From Cyphellophora europaea CBS 101466 (lineage: Eukaryota > Ascomycota > Eurotiomycetes > Chaetothyriales > Cyphellophoraceae): 64,000 nt of DNA. The stretch's first letter is position 1. Every line of letters begins with the position of its first letter. Location: contig NW_008481811.1 in NCBI RefSeq assembly GCF_000365145.1, positions 1,302,001-1,366,000 of the forward strand, given 5' to 3'. This document shows, in pieces, positions 21,274-31,755 of this stretch. Below the pieces are notes generated by a model. The model worked only from the letters and a program-made list of their open reading frames with translations. It was not told where the DNA came from and did not search any database. A program made the position numbers and the translations under genes.

Positions 21274-24200
21274 TCAAGTTGGGCTGCTGTGAAACTCGTC
21301 TCCCTCCACTTCGCTTAGTCCCTCCATGTCACTACTTCCCTCGAAGTCGCCCGGACTGACGAGCTCAACGATGGACTCTCTCTTGGATCGTAGTTGATTC
21401 ATTGTCTCCTCGATTTCGGCAAGGTCCCGTTCGTCTTCGGCAGTCGAAGCATCCGAGAATGCCGCCCTCACGCATTGGTCGGCAACCAACATGGCCTCGT
21501 TGAAATGATCTAGCTGCATTGACTGATTCTCTCGGGGACTGACGTTCAGAAAATTGGTCCGCCCGCATTTAGCAATGTTCAATGCCAGTTCTCTCACGAT
21601 GTTCCGCAATTGATGGTACCGCTGAGGATCCGTCTCCTTTGCCTCATCCAACGCCGCGAAGAGCTGTGCATTCACAAGCTCTGCCGCTTCGGCTCGCACA
21701 TTACATCCTGTCTCATTGAGGCCCAGGATCAGAGAAGCCGGCCATTTTGAAGCTGTCTCTTGCACAATGGGCTGAAGCCATCCCTCGGACTTAGCCACAT
21801 CGGGATGTTGGTTATCGATTCTCAAGAGTCCCCGTACCAGTCGGAGGTATTCCGGAGCATAGTCGACCGTGATTGAGTCTACACTCTCCAGAGAGAACCT
21901 TGCCATATCCTCGGCCATTGACTCATCATGGCAATTCTGGCAGAATGCAAGGGTTGGCTCGACATACCCCGCTGCAATTTGCATATCGCGGTGCCCAAGT
22001 CCCTTTCTCAGTACTCGAGCCATGTCATCGGCGAATTGGGGTTCGCTGGCGAATTTGCCCACAATTTGCGCTGCACCATCAACAGCTTGTCGACCTTTGA
22101 TTAACCGCTGAAGCCAACTAACAGCCATTGGGTTGTATGCAAGACCCATCTTTTCTTGCTCAGACGCAGATAATCCAATTCCATCGGTGTTCATCTGACG
22201 TTGATGAGCATCAGGCTCCAGTTCAAGGTTGGCCTCGCAGAGCAGGTGAGCAAAGCATTGCACGAGAGCTGAGTGATTGAACTGTCGGTGCTTCTCCCGC
22301 ATGTTTACATACCCCGCATAATAAGCTCGTACAGCTCGATCAAAGCGACTGTCCGGGGCGTCGAGAGTGTGCAAATGGACCATTTCGAAACACCGCTCAA
22401 TGAAGCCTGTCTCGATGACGCTCCTGCTGGCCCCTGGACTGATGTTCGAGATGCCGATGACGAGATTAAAGTAATCAACCCAGGCGCGCGGCGTGCGCGT
22501 CACGAGTTGGAAAGCTCGGAAGAGATTCTCGACGATGATGTCAAGGAAACGGTAGTAGCTGACGCTGGTCGACGTCACTGCCCCTTCCTGATCAATGTCT
22601 TGTTGGAGGGCTTGCAGACAAGTGAGTAGCATTGAAGCGAACGTCTTTCTGGCTAACGGGTACATGCTGCGGATAGTTGAATCCATCAGCACGTTGGGGT
22701 ATCGCGCAAACCAACTCATGCAGGTCCACGCACAGGTGGTGCAGCGCTGCATGAACGACTTGACAATGTTAGCAGTCACCTCCAACTCCGGCAGTAGTTT
22801 CCAACGCGAAGACACTTTGTGCATGTAATCAAGTGCCATACCCAAAGCAGCCTTTTCAGGGTTGTGATCCTCGCTGCATTGTCCCGAGCCAAGCTCGTTG
22901 ACGCGACGAAGTAGATCGCGGATGAACCGAGCATGAACAGGATCTTGCATGCAATAAGCACGTAGGAACAATTCGTTTTCTTGATCAATGTGCTCTTGGA
23001 GATCATGAGAGATGCTGAGCTGTAGAGGCTGACCGCGTTGAACCTTCGGATAGTGCATCTCGGTCTCCACGATGCTTGAACGGCGCTGGTAAAAGAGCAT
23101 GTACGCATTGTAGAACTTTGCCATGCCGTAGATAGAGGCATCAATGCCGCCGAAACAGTAGTCTCCGATAGTGCTAGAGTCAAAAACCGTGACGTCTGAA
23201 TCGTTGAATTGCACCCACGACCCTCTGGGTTCATCAGCGGACGGACGTTGACGGATGTATGAATAGTAATGGCCGGAATCGGCAGTTCCGGAGTGCACGA
23301 TAATGCCAGTGAGTTCAAAGACATCCGGCGTCGGGGTGTCGTTGTCGCCGCTTAGATTGTCTAGCTTGTAAGGGGCCATATCGATGGTCTCGGGAAATTC
23401 GAATTGGTCGTTCAGCTTGGCTCTCATGCATGTCACCAGATCGAAGTCGAATCGCTTGAGGTTGAGTATGAGATTGTCGGGAATCTGCTTGAGGCACGAC
23501 CGCTTGACGGCATCGACGTGTTTGGCGCAGGACGTACAAGAGTACTTATTGTCTCCTTGGAGCACCTCACCTTCGACATAAGCTTTCAAACTTTCCTGGA
23601 GGGAAGCTTTGCCCTTGATCTCGACCGGTAGCACTGAAAACGTCTCCGGCCGTTCAGAGATGTGCTCACACTCCTTAGATTTGATTTGCTGAATTGTTTC
23701 TCCACCGTAGAAGCTCTTTAATTGAGCTCGGACGGAAGGATCCACGGTCTCGCTCTCCAATCTATCGAACAGGAGGTTGAAGAACTCATCCACGTCCATC
23801 TGCACAGTGACATCGATCTGTTCACCGTCCCAGGTCGTAATGGACTCAACTGCAGCTGACGGGTCAATCGATTTGTCGTGAGAGTTTTGCATGTATGCGA
23901 ATACCTTCGACAACTCCCACACCAATTTCTGATTGCGAGCATTCGCGCCATTCTGGAGAATAAGATCGCGGAACTGGACATTCATGAATAGCTGCGAGAG
24001 GAGAGAGTTGAGGTAGCAGGTATTGGACAGGTTTCGAAGCCCCGAATACCCAACTTCGCTTCGAAGAGCGAGTCTTTCGTTGCTGGCAGCCGCCGGAAGT
24101 TGATCACTGACATCAAAGTCTTCGCCGAATTCAGTGACCAGGAGTTCGGCATCCTCCGGCTCTTGGCAAAGGGTCAATAGCAGACTGTATAGGCACTCGC

Positions 24201-27200
24201 GCACAGTCATGTCGAGCACGGGCAAGCGACAAGCCATTCCACTGACATCTGACAGCGGCGGACGAAGAAACCGCCCGATTAGCTCTCTCATTAGTTCGCT
24301 CTGAGCAGGAAGACACTGTTGGCTGCGTAACAAACGCGCAATTTCTTGCAACATTGGGATCATACCAGCAACAAATCGGTCTGCGAGAGGCTGCCCAACG
24401 ATCTCTGTGTGATCGTGCGCGAGCAAGGTTGTTGTCCATTGCGGGAAAATGCCTGCGAGCGCTTGTACTTCAATCACTTTGCCCATTCTCCTTAGCACAC
24501 CCAGGGTGGCGTCGAAGTACTCTTGACATTGGGAACTGAACGCAGCCGCAACAGGAAGTAATCCCAGGAGAATGTTCCAGATATGAATCGAAGCCGCTTC
24601 GATTGTAGCCGAGTCGTGTCTTGAACGAGCAGCTCTGGGATCGTTTGCTTTTGGCACATTTTTGAAACCAGCTTGCCCCGTCAAGCCCATGAAAACATCC
24701 ACAACAGCTTGTCGCACCTTCTCATTGACATCTCCAATGAGTGCTTGTTGAAAGACATCGATGAAGTCTTTATTGCCATTCAGGTGCTGCCAGATGCGAT
24801 CATCATGGAGACTGGCTTCGACGAGAGCCTCGATACCTGCACGAATCGGCTTCTCAGGATTCTGAGGTAGGATTGTCTGCCCTCCTGCAACTTTCACCGA
24901 GGATGTGTAGCGGACAACATGGTCAACGAAATCTTCATGATTGGCGATGTACAACTTTCCGGTGGCAGGTGGCACCTTAGTTCGAAATGCCAGGAGCAGA
25001 GTGTCAATGGCTTCGTATGCCGCAGACAGCTGCAAAGGAGAGTCGAAGCTGGTCCTATCGAGTTTGTGCAAAGCCACAACAATGGCTTGGACTGCATAAG
25101 AGACGAATGCCAAGTCTGGACTTGCTGAGAAGGACTCTTCTTCGATACAGGCGCGCAAGGCGTGGGTACAGAAAAGCAATTTGTATGGCTTCTCACAGGG
25201 TAGCACATCGGAAGCTGGTGCTTCCATATCTCGAATCTTTTGCGACACCTCCTTGCGAACAGAGGTGATTGTGAGAAAAGTATACACCTCTTTTGCAAGG
25301 CGGTCGTCAGCCTCAAGAAGCCCGTAGAGGTCGTCAAAATGTAGCATGATTTTCTCGTCCACTGGTGAGCTTGATCGTAACCGCTTCTGAGGCATTGTCT
25401 GGGTGGCGTCTGCAGTCTTCTGCACCTGGACTTTCGCAGTGATGTTGAGCTTCTCAATGGTTTTCAATTCTTCCTGAAGAGCGATGAGCTGTCCGCCATG
25501 GAAAACCTTGAAACTGCTGAAGCCGGTGACAGTGGCGAGATAATGCCAAAGCTCGGATCCTGTGTTCTCACTTCCAATGGAGACTTTTCTCTCACCCATG
25601 ACAACGTACTTATTGCTGCCTATCTCAACAATGATATCGCGTGCTGGCCCTCTGGGGCTTGGGAATTCCGGGAAGGCCTCTTCTTGCTTCGGAGAGATTG
25701 GACTGCAGCCAGGATTGCCTTTGATAGCTTCGGTGAAGCGACGTAGAAACAGTAGAGACCGATCGAAATGTCGCTCTTCTCTGCGAATTCCGTCCTCGGA
25801 CGCAATGATCTGCATGGCATCTTCGCCTTCAGAGAAAGACTTTAGTTGCGCAGCTGATCCTAGGACAGCACCGACCCAATGATCGATTAGGTTCAAGTGC
25901 GTGGCATGTACCACTGACTTTGGCCGTCGCGCTAGAATTGGGCTGCGGAGATACTGTGCAATTATGAACTCGGTGGCAGGTCCCTCGACCGTCCCTGGCT
26001 CAGCGTCAAGCATAATCTGCTTGACACGGTCGAGACCTGGGATTTGGACAATCTCAGATTCAGCATCTTCGGACTGCTCTCCAAAATGGCAGTCGTATAA
26101 CACACTTGATTTGGCAAATTCTAGAACAGCATTATTGATGTCAATTGAACGCAACCGAGGCCAGAAGTGTTGAAGAATTTGGTCCACAACCGGATTGCGC
26201 TTCTGGTTGATAGCCTTGACAAGGAAGTGGAGATGATCCCAAGCGTGAACACGCGCCTGTTGCTCGATGGAAGAAGAAACGAGGAGGGAACTCCACAGAC
26301 TCTCGAGGCATTCCAAATCGAATTGCTCTGGGACAGTGCGCATCAACAATGAAAGGCAGTTCAGTCGGTAGTCAAACTGCGTCAAGATCTGCTGCGACGA
26401 TAGCTCTTGGCGATTTGCACTCGAGATGCTGATGTGGGCGAGGTCATCCACAAGGCCGCGTGGCAGCCCACACTTTTCAATAAAAGCGACTGTTCCTGTA
26501 TGATTCAAGTGACCGTTCTGAAGAATGTGCGTGATGGCAAGAATTGAGCCACAAGCAGCGTCGTCATGTGACTCAATGTCCGTGCGGATCTGTGAGAGCA
26601 TTTCATCTTCCTCATCTTCTTCAATGGCGAGTCGCGTAAAGTCGTCCGCAATGCCGCGAAAGTATCCAATCAACTGGTTGAGAAAGGTCGTGCGTATCTT
26701 CTCCGATAACTCCAAATCACATGTCTTGGGCCGCATCGCGTCTCGGATCATTTTGAGACAGAGTCTGCGGACAACCGGCTCGACAGGAGGTGAGAACCAG
26801 AACGGACTGGGGGCCTGGAGAGTCGTATTGAGGGAGCTGAGCACAAATTCCGTGAATTCAAGAACTTGGACATTCCAGCGGCTGTACGGTAGCTCTGATA
26901 GCTTCTGACAGAGGTAGTACAGATGCGCGGCGGTGAATGTCGTGATCGCTTCTCTCAACATATTGAAAAGCTCCGCGGCAACGCGGTTGTCTGGGCTTCC
27001 GAGGATTGCTTGCCAGATCGTGTCGGTGTCCGAATTCTGGTACGATCCAGATACTCCGAAGAAGCCGATGATGTTTCCTGCGCGGCCAATGAGTTGCGGG
27101 TGCGAGTCGGGTCCTATGAGATAGCTTATGACGTTGTTTTCGCGAAGAGAGCGTAGGGCGAATCTGACGAGGGGATCTTGCGCCCCGTTGGGCACACCCC

Positions 27201-28836
27201 GCAACCTCAAGTTGAAGATAGAGATGAGATCCTGACTCAAAAACCCGAGTCCATGCACTCGTAGTTCCATTCGACCGTGCTTGATGAATTTCCAGTAGAT
27301 CATGAACTTCCACGCGTACGGCATTATATGCGCCAGGTCTGTGACATCTGCGTCATCCCATGTGACACCGGCTGCATGGACAATGGACTTCCCCATTCTG
27401 GGAATTTCCACTGGCAGATGGGACATGATCTGCTCCAAGCGTTGGAATAACATCAGTGCATTGTTCTCGAAACTGAACCAAGCCTGTTGCTTCTTGATTC
27501 CTTGCTGTACGATGTTGTCGACAGTTGTGACGGAGGCTTCAACACTTTCCCTGATGTCTTCCAAAAGCGGATGGCTCTGATCAATCGCGCAATATTCGGG
27601 TGAGCTTTTGAACACAGGACAAAAGAGCTGGGTAGCCAGTGTCAGAGCAGTCGTGACCTGGATGAGGTCTTTATGTAAAGCAGGGGCTTTCGGTAGAGTC
27701 TCTCCAAGGGCCTTAGTGTATGCGTTCATGGCGTTGAGCAGAGGACTGGCAACGCGTTCGGCGATGGGTCTGACCAAGGCCATCACATCGAGCTGGTGGC
27801 GTCGTCTGAGACTATCAAAGAATAGTACCTGGTGATTCGGAGACGTGTCAGACAGCCTGCTCACGATGGTGTTGAAAGGTAGCAGATAAGAGCCACTGAG
27901 AGTATAGAAATCTGAAGAAGGTGCATTATCCTGCAGCGATGAGAGCTGTCTTGTGTCGTACTCGAATATCAATTTGCAGATCTGGCCGTAAGCAACGAAG
28001 AAGTCGACCATATCTTGGAACTGAATCGAAGATGGACCTCGCTGGTCACGGCGCCAGAGATTATCCAAAACGATGGGCAGCTTTTTCCAGAAAAACGGGT
28101 CTTGGTCGACGATCTCGCGGGTCATCGCTTCGCAATCGGCTGCCAGGTTTACAAACCATTCTTTGACTCTTCTGAAGGTATCGACATCTTCCTTCGAGGG
28201 GTCTGCGAATATCTGAGCGATCGCTGAGACTGCAAATCTTGATTCGCCTGGGCGAAAGCCAGTGGCAAGGGGGAATGTCCGGTAGACCCAAAAGGCTGGT
28301 ACGACCGGCACCCCACCCCCAATACGGGTTGTCCATCGCGTCTGAGCTGGATCTTGGTCGAAGTCCTCCGGTTCAGCGACCTCAATTGGCGGCGAGGGAG
28401 ACCGTTCGATGGTAGTCGCTTCGCTGGCTGTGGGGTCGACATGGTCAACAGGAACGGTATCGACGGTACCGTTGACGATGAGGGCAGGATCTATGATTTC
28501 TTCGGTCGGTGGAAGATCGTCTGCAGTGTTCATTGATTGTGATGACAACGGTCGAGTGTTGATTGTAACTTTGCTGGTGGGCGATGGCGTAGCCATGGTG
28601 TCAGAGGGTCTGGGCGGAAGAGTAGGCTTATGCAGAGTTTCGGAAGATGCAGGCTCAGTCGGAGAAGGAGTAGGACTTTCAATTGTTTGCTGCGGTGCGG
28701 AAATGCTCAGATTTGGGAGCAAGCTGTCTTTGTCACCGCTCTCGCTCAGCCTTGGGCGCTTCCTGTCATGGGTGGGCAACTCGGCATCGTCTCCAGAATT
28801 GCTCCGGTTTCTGACAGATTCCGGGAGCGAGGACAT
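21274..28836 (-). CDS. Giant ubiquitin-specific protease (USP9X/USP34-like)
   Basis: A single intronless frame of 2,520 residues. The first about 200 residues are disordered (Pro/Ser-rich). A very long helical-repeat region follows. An apparent ubiquitin-like fold sits around DIIVEIGSNKYVVMGERK...FKVFHGGQLI near residue 1110-1180. The USP catalytic domain starts at GLRNLSNTCYLNSLLSQLF, with the nucleophile at C1607, and includes the zinc-binding CTSCAKH. The catalytic histidine is H1856 in DSGHYYSYIRQ, followed by WVQFNDSDVT. All catalytic elements are present, so the enzyme should be active. About 550 helical residues and an acidic, Ser-rich tail follow. The architecture matches animal USP9X/USP24/USP34 and the large fungal homologues; budding yeast lacks one. 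The substrate is unknown. Confidence 0.95.
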   Translation of the reverse strand: MSSLPESVRNRSNSGDDAELPTHDRKRPRLSESGDKDSLLPNLSISAPQQTIESPTPSPTEPASSETLHKPTLPPRPSDTMATPSPTSKVTINTRPLSSQSMNTADDLPPTEEIIDPALIVNGTVDTVPVDHVDPTASEATTIERSPSPPIEVAEPEDFDQDPAQTRWTTRIGGGVPVVPAFWVYRTFPLATGFRPGESRFAVSAIAQIFADPSKEDVDTFRRVKEWFVNLAADCEAMTREIVDQDPFFWKKLPIVLDNLWRRDQRGPSSIQFQDMVDFFVAYGQICKLIFEYDTRQLSSLQDNAPSSDFYTLSGSYLLPFNTIVSRLSDTSPNHQVLFFDSLRRRHQLDVMALVRPIAERVASPLLNAMNAYTKALGETLPKAPALHKDLIQVTTALTLATQLFCPVFKSSPEYCAIDQSHPLLEDIRESVEASVTTVDNIVQQGIKKQQAWFSFENNALMLFQRLEQIMSHLPVEIPRMGKSIVHAAGVTWDDADVTDLAHIMPYAWKFMIYWKFIKHGRMELRVHGLGFLSQDLISIFNLRLRGVPNGAQDPLVRFALRSLRENNVISYLIGPDSHPQLIGRAGNIIGFFGVSGSYQNSDTDTIWQAILGSPDNRVAAELFNMLREAITTFTAAHLYYLCQKLSELPYSRWNVQVLEFTEFVLSSLNTTLQAPSPFWFSPPVEPVVRRLCLKMIRDAMRPKTCDLELSEKIRTTFLNQLIGYFRGIADDFTRLAIEEDEEDEMLSQIRTDIESHDDAACGSILAITHILQNGHLNHTGTVAFIEKCGLPRGLVDDLAHISISSANRQELSSQQILTQFDYRLNCLSLLMRTVPEQFDLECLESLWSSLLVSSSIEQQARVHAWDHLHFLVKAINQKRNPVVDQILQHFWPRLRSIDINNAVLEFAKSSVLYDCHFGEQSEDAESEIVQIPGLDRVKQIMLDAEPGTVEGPATEFIIAQYLRSPILARRPKSVVHATHLNLIDHWVGAVLGSAAQLKSFSEGEDAMQIIASEDGIRREERHFDRSLLFLRRFTEAIKGNPGCSPISPKQEEAFPEFPSPRGPARDIIVEIGSNKYVVMGERKVSIGSENTGSELWHYLATVTGFSSFKVFHGGQLIALQEELKTIEKLNITAKVQVQKTADATQTMPQKRLRSSSPVDEKIMLHFDDLYGLLEADDRLAKEVYTFLTITSVRKEVSQKIRDMEAPASDVLPCEKPYKLLFCTHALRACIEEESFSASPDLAFVSYAVQAIVVALHKLDRTSFDSPLQLSAAYEAIDTLLLAFRTKVPPATGKLYIANHEDFVDHVVRYTSSVKVAGGQTILPQNPEKPIRAGIEALVEASLHDDRIWQHLNGNKDFIDVFQQALIGDVNEKVRQAVVDVFMGLTGQAGFKNVPKANDPRAARSRHDSATIEAASIHIWNILLGLLPVAAAFSSQCQEYFDATLGVLRRMGKVIEVQALAGIFPQWTTTLLAHDHTEIVGQPLADRFVAGMIPMLQEIARLLRSQQCLPAQSELMRELIGRFLRPPLSDVSGMACRLPVLDMTVRECLYSLLLTLCQEPEDAELLVTEFGEDFDVSDQLPAAASNERLALRSEVGYSGLRNLSNTCYLNSLLSQLFMNVQFRDLILQNGANARNQKLVWELSKVFAYMQNSHDKSIDPSAAVESITTWDGEQIDVTVQMDVDEFFNLLFDRLESETVDPSVRAQLKSFYGGETIQQIKSKECEHISERPETFSVLPVEIKGKASLQESLKAYVEGEVLQGDNKYSCTSCAKHVDAVKRSCLKQIPDNLILNLKRFDFDLVTCMRAKLNDQFEFPETIDMAPYKLDNLSGDNDTPTPDVFELTGIIVHSGTADSGHYYSYIRQRPSADEPRGSWVQFNDSDVTVFDSSTIGDYCFGGIDASIYGMAKFYNAYMLFYQRRSSIVETEMHYPKVQRGQPLQLSISHDLQEHIDQENELFLRAYCMQDPVHARFIRDLLRRVNELGSGQCSEDHNPEKAALGMALDYMHKVSSRWKLLPELEVTANIVKSFMQRCTTCAWTCMSWFARYPNVLMDSTIRSMYPLARKTFASMLLTCLQALQQDIDQEGAVTSTSVSYYRFLDIIVENLFRAFQLVTRTPRAWVDYFNLVIGISNISPGASRSVIETGFIERCFEMVHLHTLDAPDSRFDRAVRAYYAGYVNMREKHRQFNHSALVQCFAHLLCEANLELEPDAHQRQMNTDGIGLSASEQEKMGLAYNPMAVSWLQRLIKGRQAVDGAAQIVGKFASEPQFADDMARVLRKGLGHRDMQIAAGYVEPTLAFCQNCHDESMAEDMARFSLESVDSITVDYAPEYLRLVRGLLRIDNQHPDVAKSEGWLQPIVQETASKWPASLILGLNETGCNVRAEAAELVNAQLFAALDEAKETDPQRYHQLRNIVRELALNIAKCGRTNFLNVSPRENQSMQLDHFNEAMLVADQCVRAAFSDASTAEDERDLAEIEETMNQLRSKRESIVELVSPGDFEGSSDMEGLSEVEGDEFHSSPT

Positions 28837-29467
28837 CCTGGAAGACCAAGAGAATTAGATTATGTAAGGCATGTCGAGCGATGAAGGAAGGCGGATGTGT
28901 CGACGCGGAAGATGAAAGAGTTGAGGTAGTCACAATGCTTGGCAGGACTTTTAAGGCAACTGGGCTGGAGCCTGAGCGCCTCGCACAAAAGCCGACCCAG
29001 AATTTTGACAATTCGAGGCACGGCAATATGACACAGGTCCGGATGAGGTGTCTGAAAAGTTAGAGAGTAGATGTTGCCAGGAGAAAACGAGGGATAGTAG
29101 ACGCGGTACCCATAAGTAAGATGGCGCGGCCAGCGATCAAACGGAGTGACTTGGCCAAGACCAGGGTGACCTAAAACCGCAGAAGGTGAATAGGCTGTGC
29201 CTGATCGGTCAACGGAACCTCTCGGTTTATCCTTGTCCTGATAAGCAGGAAGGAAGAATAGGATCTAGTAGCTGGAAGACTTAGGCTGTACCAAGTCCTC
29301 CATGGTTGACAGTCGACGGTCGATGGTTCAAGACGCGCCCCTCTAGCGTATCGCATCGCCCTAGGACCACTTGGGCCTAGCTCTCCATGACGTACTCCCG
29401 CCCCTCCGTGCAACACCAAATATCACATGAATTTTGACCGGCCACGATCTTGCACCACCACTGATCC
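28837..29467. other. Intergenic, divergent promoter region
   Basis: This lies between the deubiquitinase (minus) and pop3 (plus). No frame with a domain is seen. I looked for a tRNA-like B box around 29325 and did not find a foldable tRNA. Confidence 0.5.
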
Positions 29468-30220
29468 ATGGACAGGACCAGGATACAGCATTCGACCGCA
29501 CTGCCGTATCCCGCACCAACATGGTATGGAATAGCTGTCATTCTTGCAATATCTTACTGATGCAATGATAGGCCGACTACGTCGCAAGATATCGAGGAAG
29601 CTGTCCTTGCCCTGCTCCTGCCACTCCTCAGACCGGTCGGTGAACACAGACAACACACCGCACGGCCTTCAAAAGGTCGCAATCGCTCCAAATGCAAGCC
29701 AAGAACTGAGACCAACAATAGCATGGTGAACGAGACCGCGGGAATTCCAGAGATAGCGGGACAGCTTACAGTAGGTCTTACAACCACGTACCGCAGCCTC
29801 AACGCCCAGGCACGCAAACTTCACGACGCCGACAGTGCGGCAGAGCCTGCCATGGCAGTCGTGTTTGTCTGTCGCAAGGCTCTCCCCGATCCCGCCTGCG
29901 CCTCCTTGCCATTCCTTATAGTCGCAGCTTCATCCAAAAACCAGCCTGCGGAGGCCATGCGGTTAGTGCCGGTTTCCGAAAAGGCCGAGATGGCGATCGC
30001 ATCGGCCCTCGGTCTGCCCCGTGTAGCGATGCTTGGATTACACGAGGCCGCCACTGGTACGAAGCCACTGGTACAATACGTCCGGGAGAAGTTCGCACCG
30101 ATCGACATTCCGTGGCTTCGGGCCGGTCCGGTCCCTCAGTACTTCCCGCTCAAGGTCGATACCGCTCACATTCCAGTTGTGCAGAAGGCCGCGATCAAGC
30201 AAGGGAGCTCTGCAAAGTGA
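29468..30220 (+). CDS. pop3: RNase P/MRP protein subunit Pop3
   Basis: Two exons (29468-29523, 29572-30220) give 234 residues; the 48-nt intron has GT...AG ends. The N-terminus is WPTTSQDIEEAVLALLLPLLRPVGEHR, then a basic stretch with RPSKGRNRSKCK. The core has the L7Ae-like fold typical of Pop3: ELTVGLTT-like start (GQLTVGLTTTYRSLN), AVVFVCRK, LPFLIVAAS, MRLVPV, ASALGLPRVAMLGL and the ending IDIPWLR...YFPLKVDTAHIPVV. Pop3 is a protein component of nuclear RNase P and RNase MRP, which process tRNA and rRNA precursors. Exon 1 was found by extending the frame upstream of the internal ATG at 29723; without it the conserved N-terminal segment would be lost. It is convergent with ste14, 134 bp apart. 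Confidence 0.88.
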
Positions 30221-30354
30221 TGGTCAGATTTGTCACAATTGTCCAAGCTGTTATCCTGAGAGCCGTGGAAGTCGTCGATCCTCGGTCTGTGAGTGCGCGT
30301 TTGACAGGCCTAGTAGCCATGACTGTGGTGTTCCCAAACGGACGAGCTGCTATC

Positions 30355-31334
30355 TCATCCCACGAGGGGAATCCATGTTGGAGTCCGCTCGCGGTAGTTG
30401 CGGTAGTCGTCACCAAAGAACGATATCAGGTACCGCTCCTCATCTAGGGCGGTTAGTCCAGCTCCTGTACTGGTCGGAGAAACTCACGCATGACTCGATG
30501 AGAGAAAAATCTCCAGAGCACCAACGTGTAGGCGAGGAACGAGAAGGAATTTCCCAGCACCAGCTGCGTACCTAGCGCCCAATAGAAGAAGCCAAAATAG
30601 CTCGGATGGCGAACCCAGCTGAAGATACCGCTGGTGACGAGAATATGGTCTTCTCTCTTGTAGTATTGAACTGCTGCCAGATTAGCGTGCCTGTTCATCA
30701 TCGGCATCCCAAGCCACTCACCTAAGTGGTTGAAACTTGCTCCAGCTTCTCTCATCGCCATGCTTCTGGCCATCTGCCCCAACACAATCAGACCCATACC
30801 AATAACAGTTACCGTCCCGTTCGGCACTATTATGAACACGCCTTCCCACTTCCCAGACCACCACCCCTTCCCCTTGACAAGCTCCCTTACTGCAACCTCT
30901 ACCAAAGCGACCAGATATGCGCAGCCCTGCGCCGCGCCGTTCCCTACAATCAAGAAACTCGATCGGTCCGCCATCGCGGGATTCCACCTAGCCGTGCACC
31001 AGAATTCCAGGAAATGGAACAACGTGCACGTGGCCACAAAGAACGGGAGGCGCCACAAGGGATTGCGAGAGAAAGCGAGCTGGAGCGAGAAGAGAAGCGC
31101 ACCAGAGAGTACCGCTCCAAGAAACAGTGCTTGCAAGGCGATGGACGTGAGAGCCGCGGGGCCGGTGGGCGCGTACCGAGGGTGGTAGAGCGGCGAGCGG
31201 ACGGGAGAGCTGGAAGAGGATGGTGAACGCGACCGACGGGTTGTAGACCCGTTGGCACGGTGCTCAGGACCATCATCGTGGTCAGCACGGGTGTCCGCCG
31301 CTTTGCTCCTCGAGCGAGAACGTGTCTGAGGCAT
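30355..31334 (-). CDS. ste14: Protein-S-isoprenylcysteine O-methyltransferase Ste14
   Basis: Exon 1 (31334-30488) and exon 2 (30443-30355) join across a 44-nt intron to 311 residues. This is the integral ER-membrane enzyme that carboxyl-methylates the prenylated cysteine of CaaX proteins such as Ras, Rho and a-type pheromone. About 55 N-terminal residues are Arg/Ser-rich and disordered. Hydrophobic helices follow (ALTSIALQALFLGAVLSGALLF, TVIGMGLIVLGQMARSMAM). The conserved catalytic block is VRHPSYFGFFYWALGTQL, then LWRFFSHRVMHEERYLISFFGDDY. The protein ends with the characteristic RTPTWIPLV. The second exon is required: read-through past residue 282 would lose the EERYL segment that binds SAM. 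Confidence 0.95.
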
Positions 31335-31755
31335 TGTTGTGGTTATTCGTGATTAAGGGGGCCTTGAGAGACTGGTGGTCCGGAAAAGCAGCTGGCGCCG
31401 AGAGTCCTCGTCAAAGTGCAGCTGCAAGCAAGGCTGCATAGTCGCCCCTTCCGTCCGGAAGTCGTGACAACAATACTAAGACGGCGCACAGACGATTCCT
31501 CGTCGATGCTTCGCAAGGAAGGCCATTTGTCGCCTTGGCGCCGAGGCCATCCGGAAGCTAGTTCACAGCGTCATTGGCGAGCATACGCCGCCGGAGAGAG
31601 GCGCAAAAGGCTCAACGCTCCAGGGGTTACGGGTAAGACTCTGGCCGTGCAGAGGCCGCTACGCATTATGAGGTTCAACTGCTTACATAAATCTCCCCCC
31701 TGAATACTCCTTCCGCTTTTATTCCTTTACATATCGATTGACTTCTGCTGCTACC
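31335..31755. other. Intergenic, divergent promoter of ste14 and the acetyltransferase
   Basis: No gene-like frame is seen. The right end is T/C-rich and leads into the ATG at 31756. Confidence 0.5.

Noticed and set aside
29300..29360. GGTTCAAGAC resembling a tRNA B box
   Set aside because: No matching acceptor stem or A box at the right spacing. Similar B-box look-alikes at 8551 and 42313 failed the same test.
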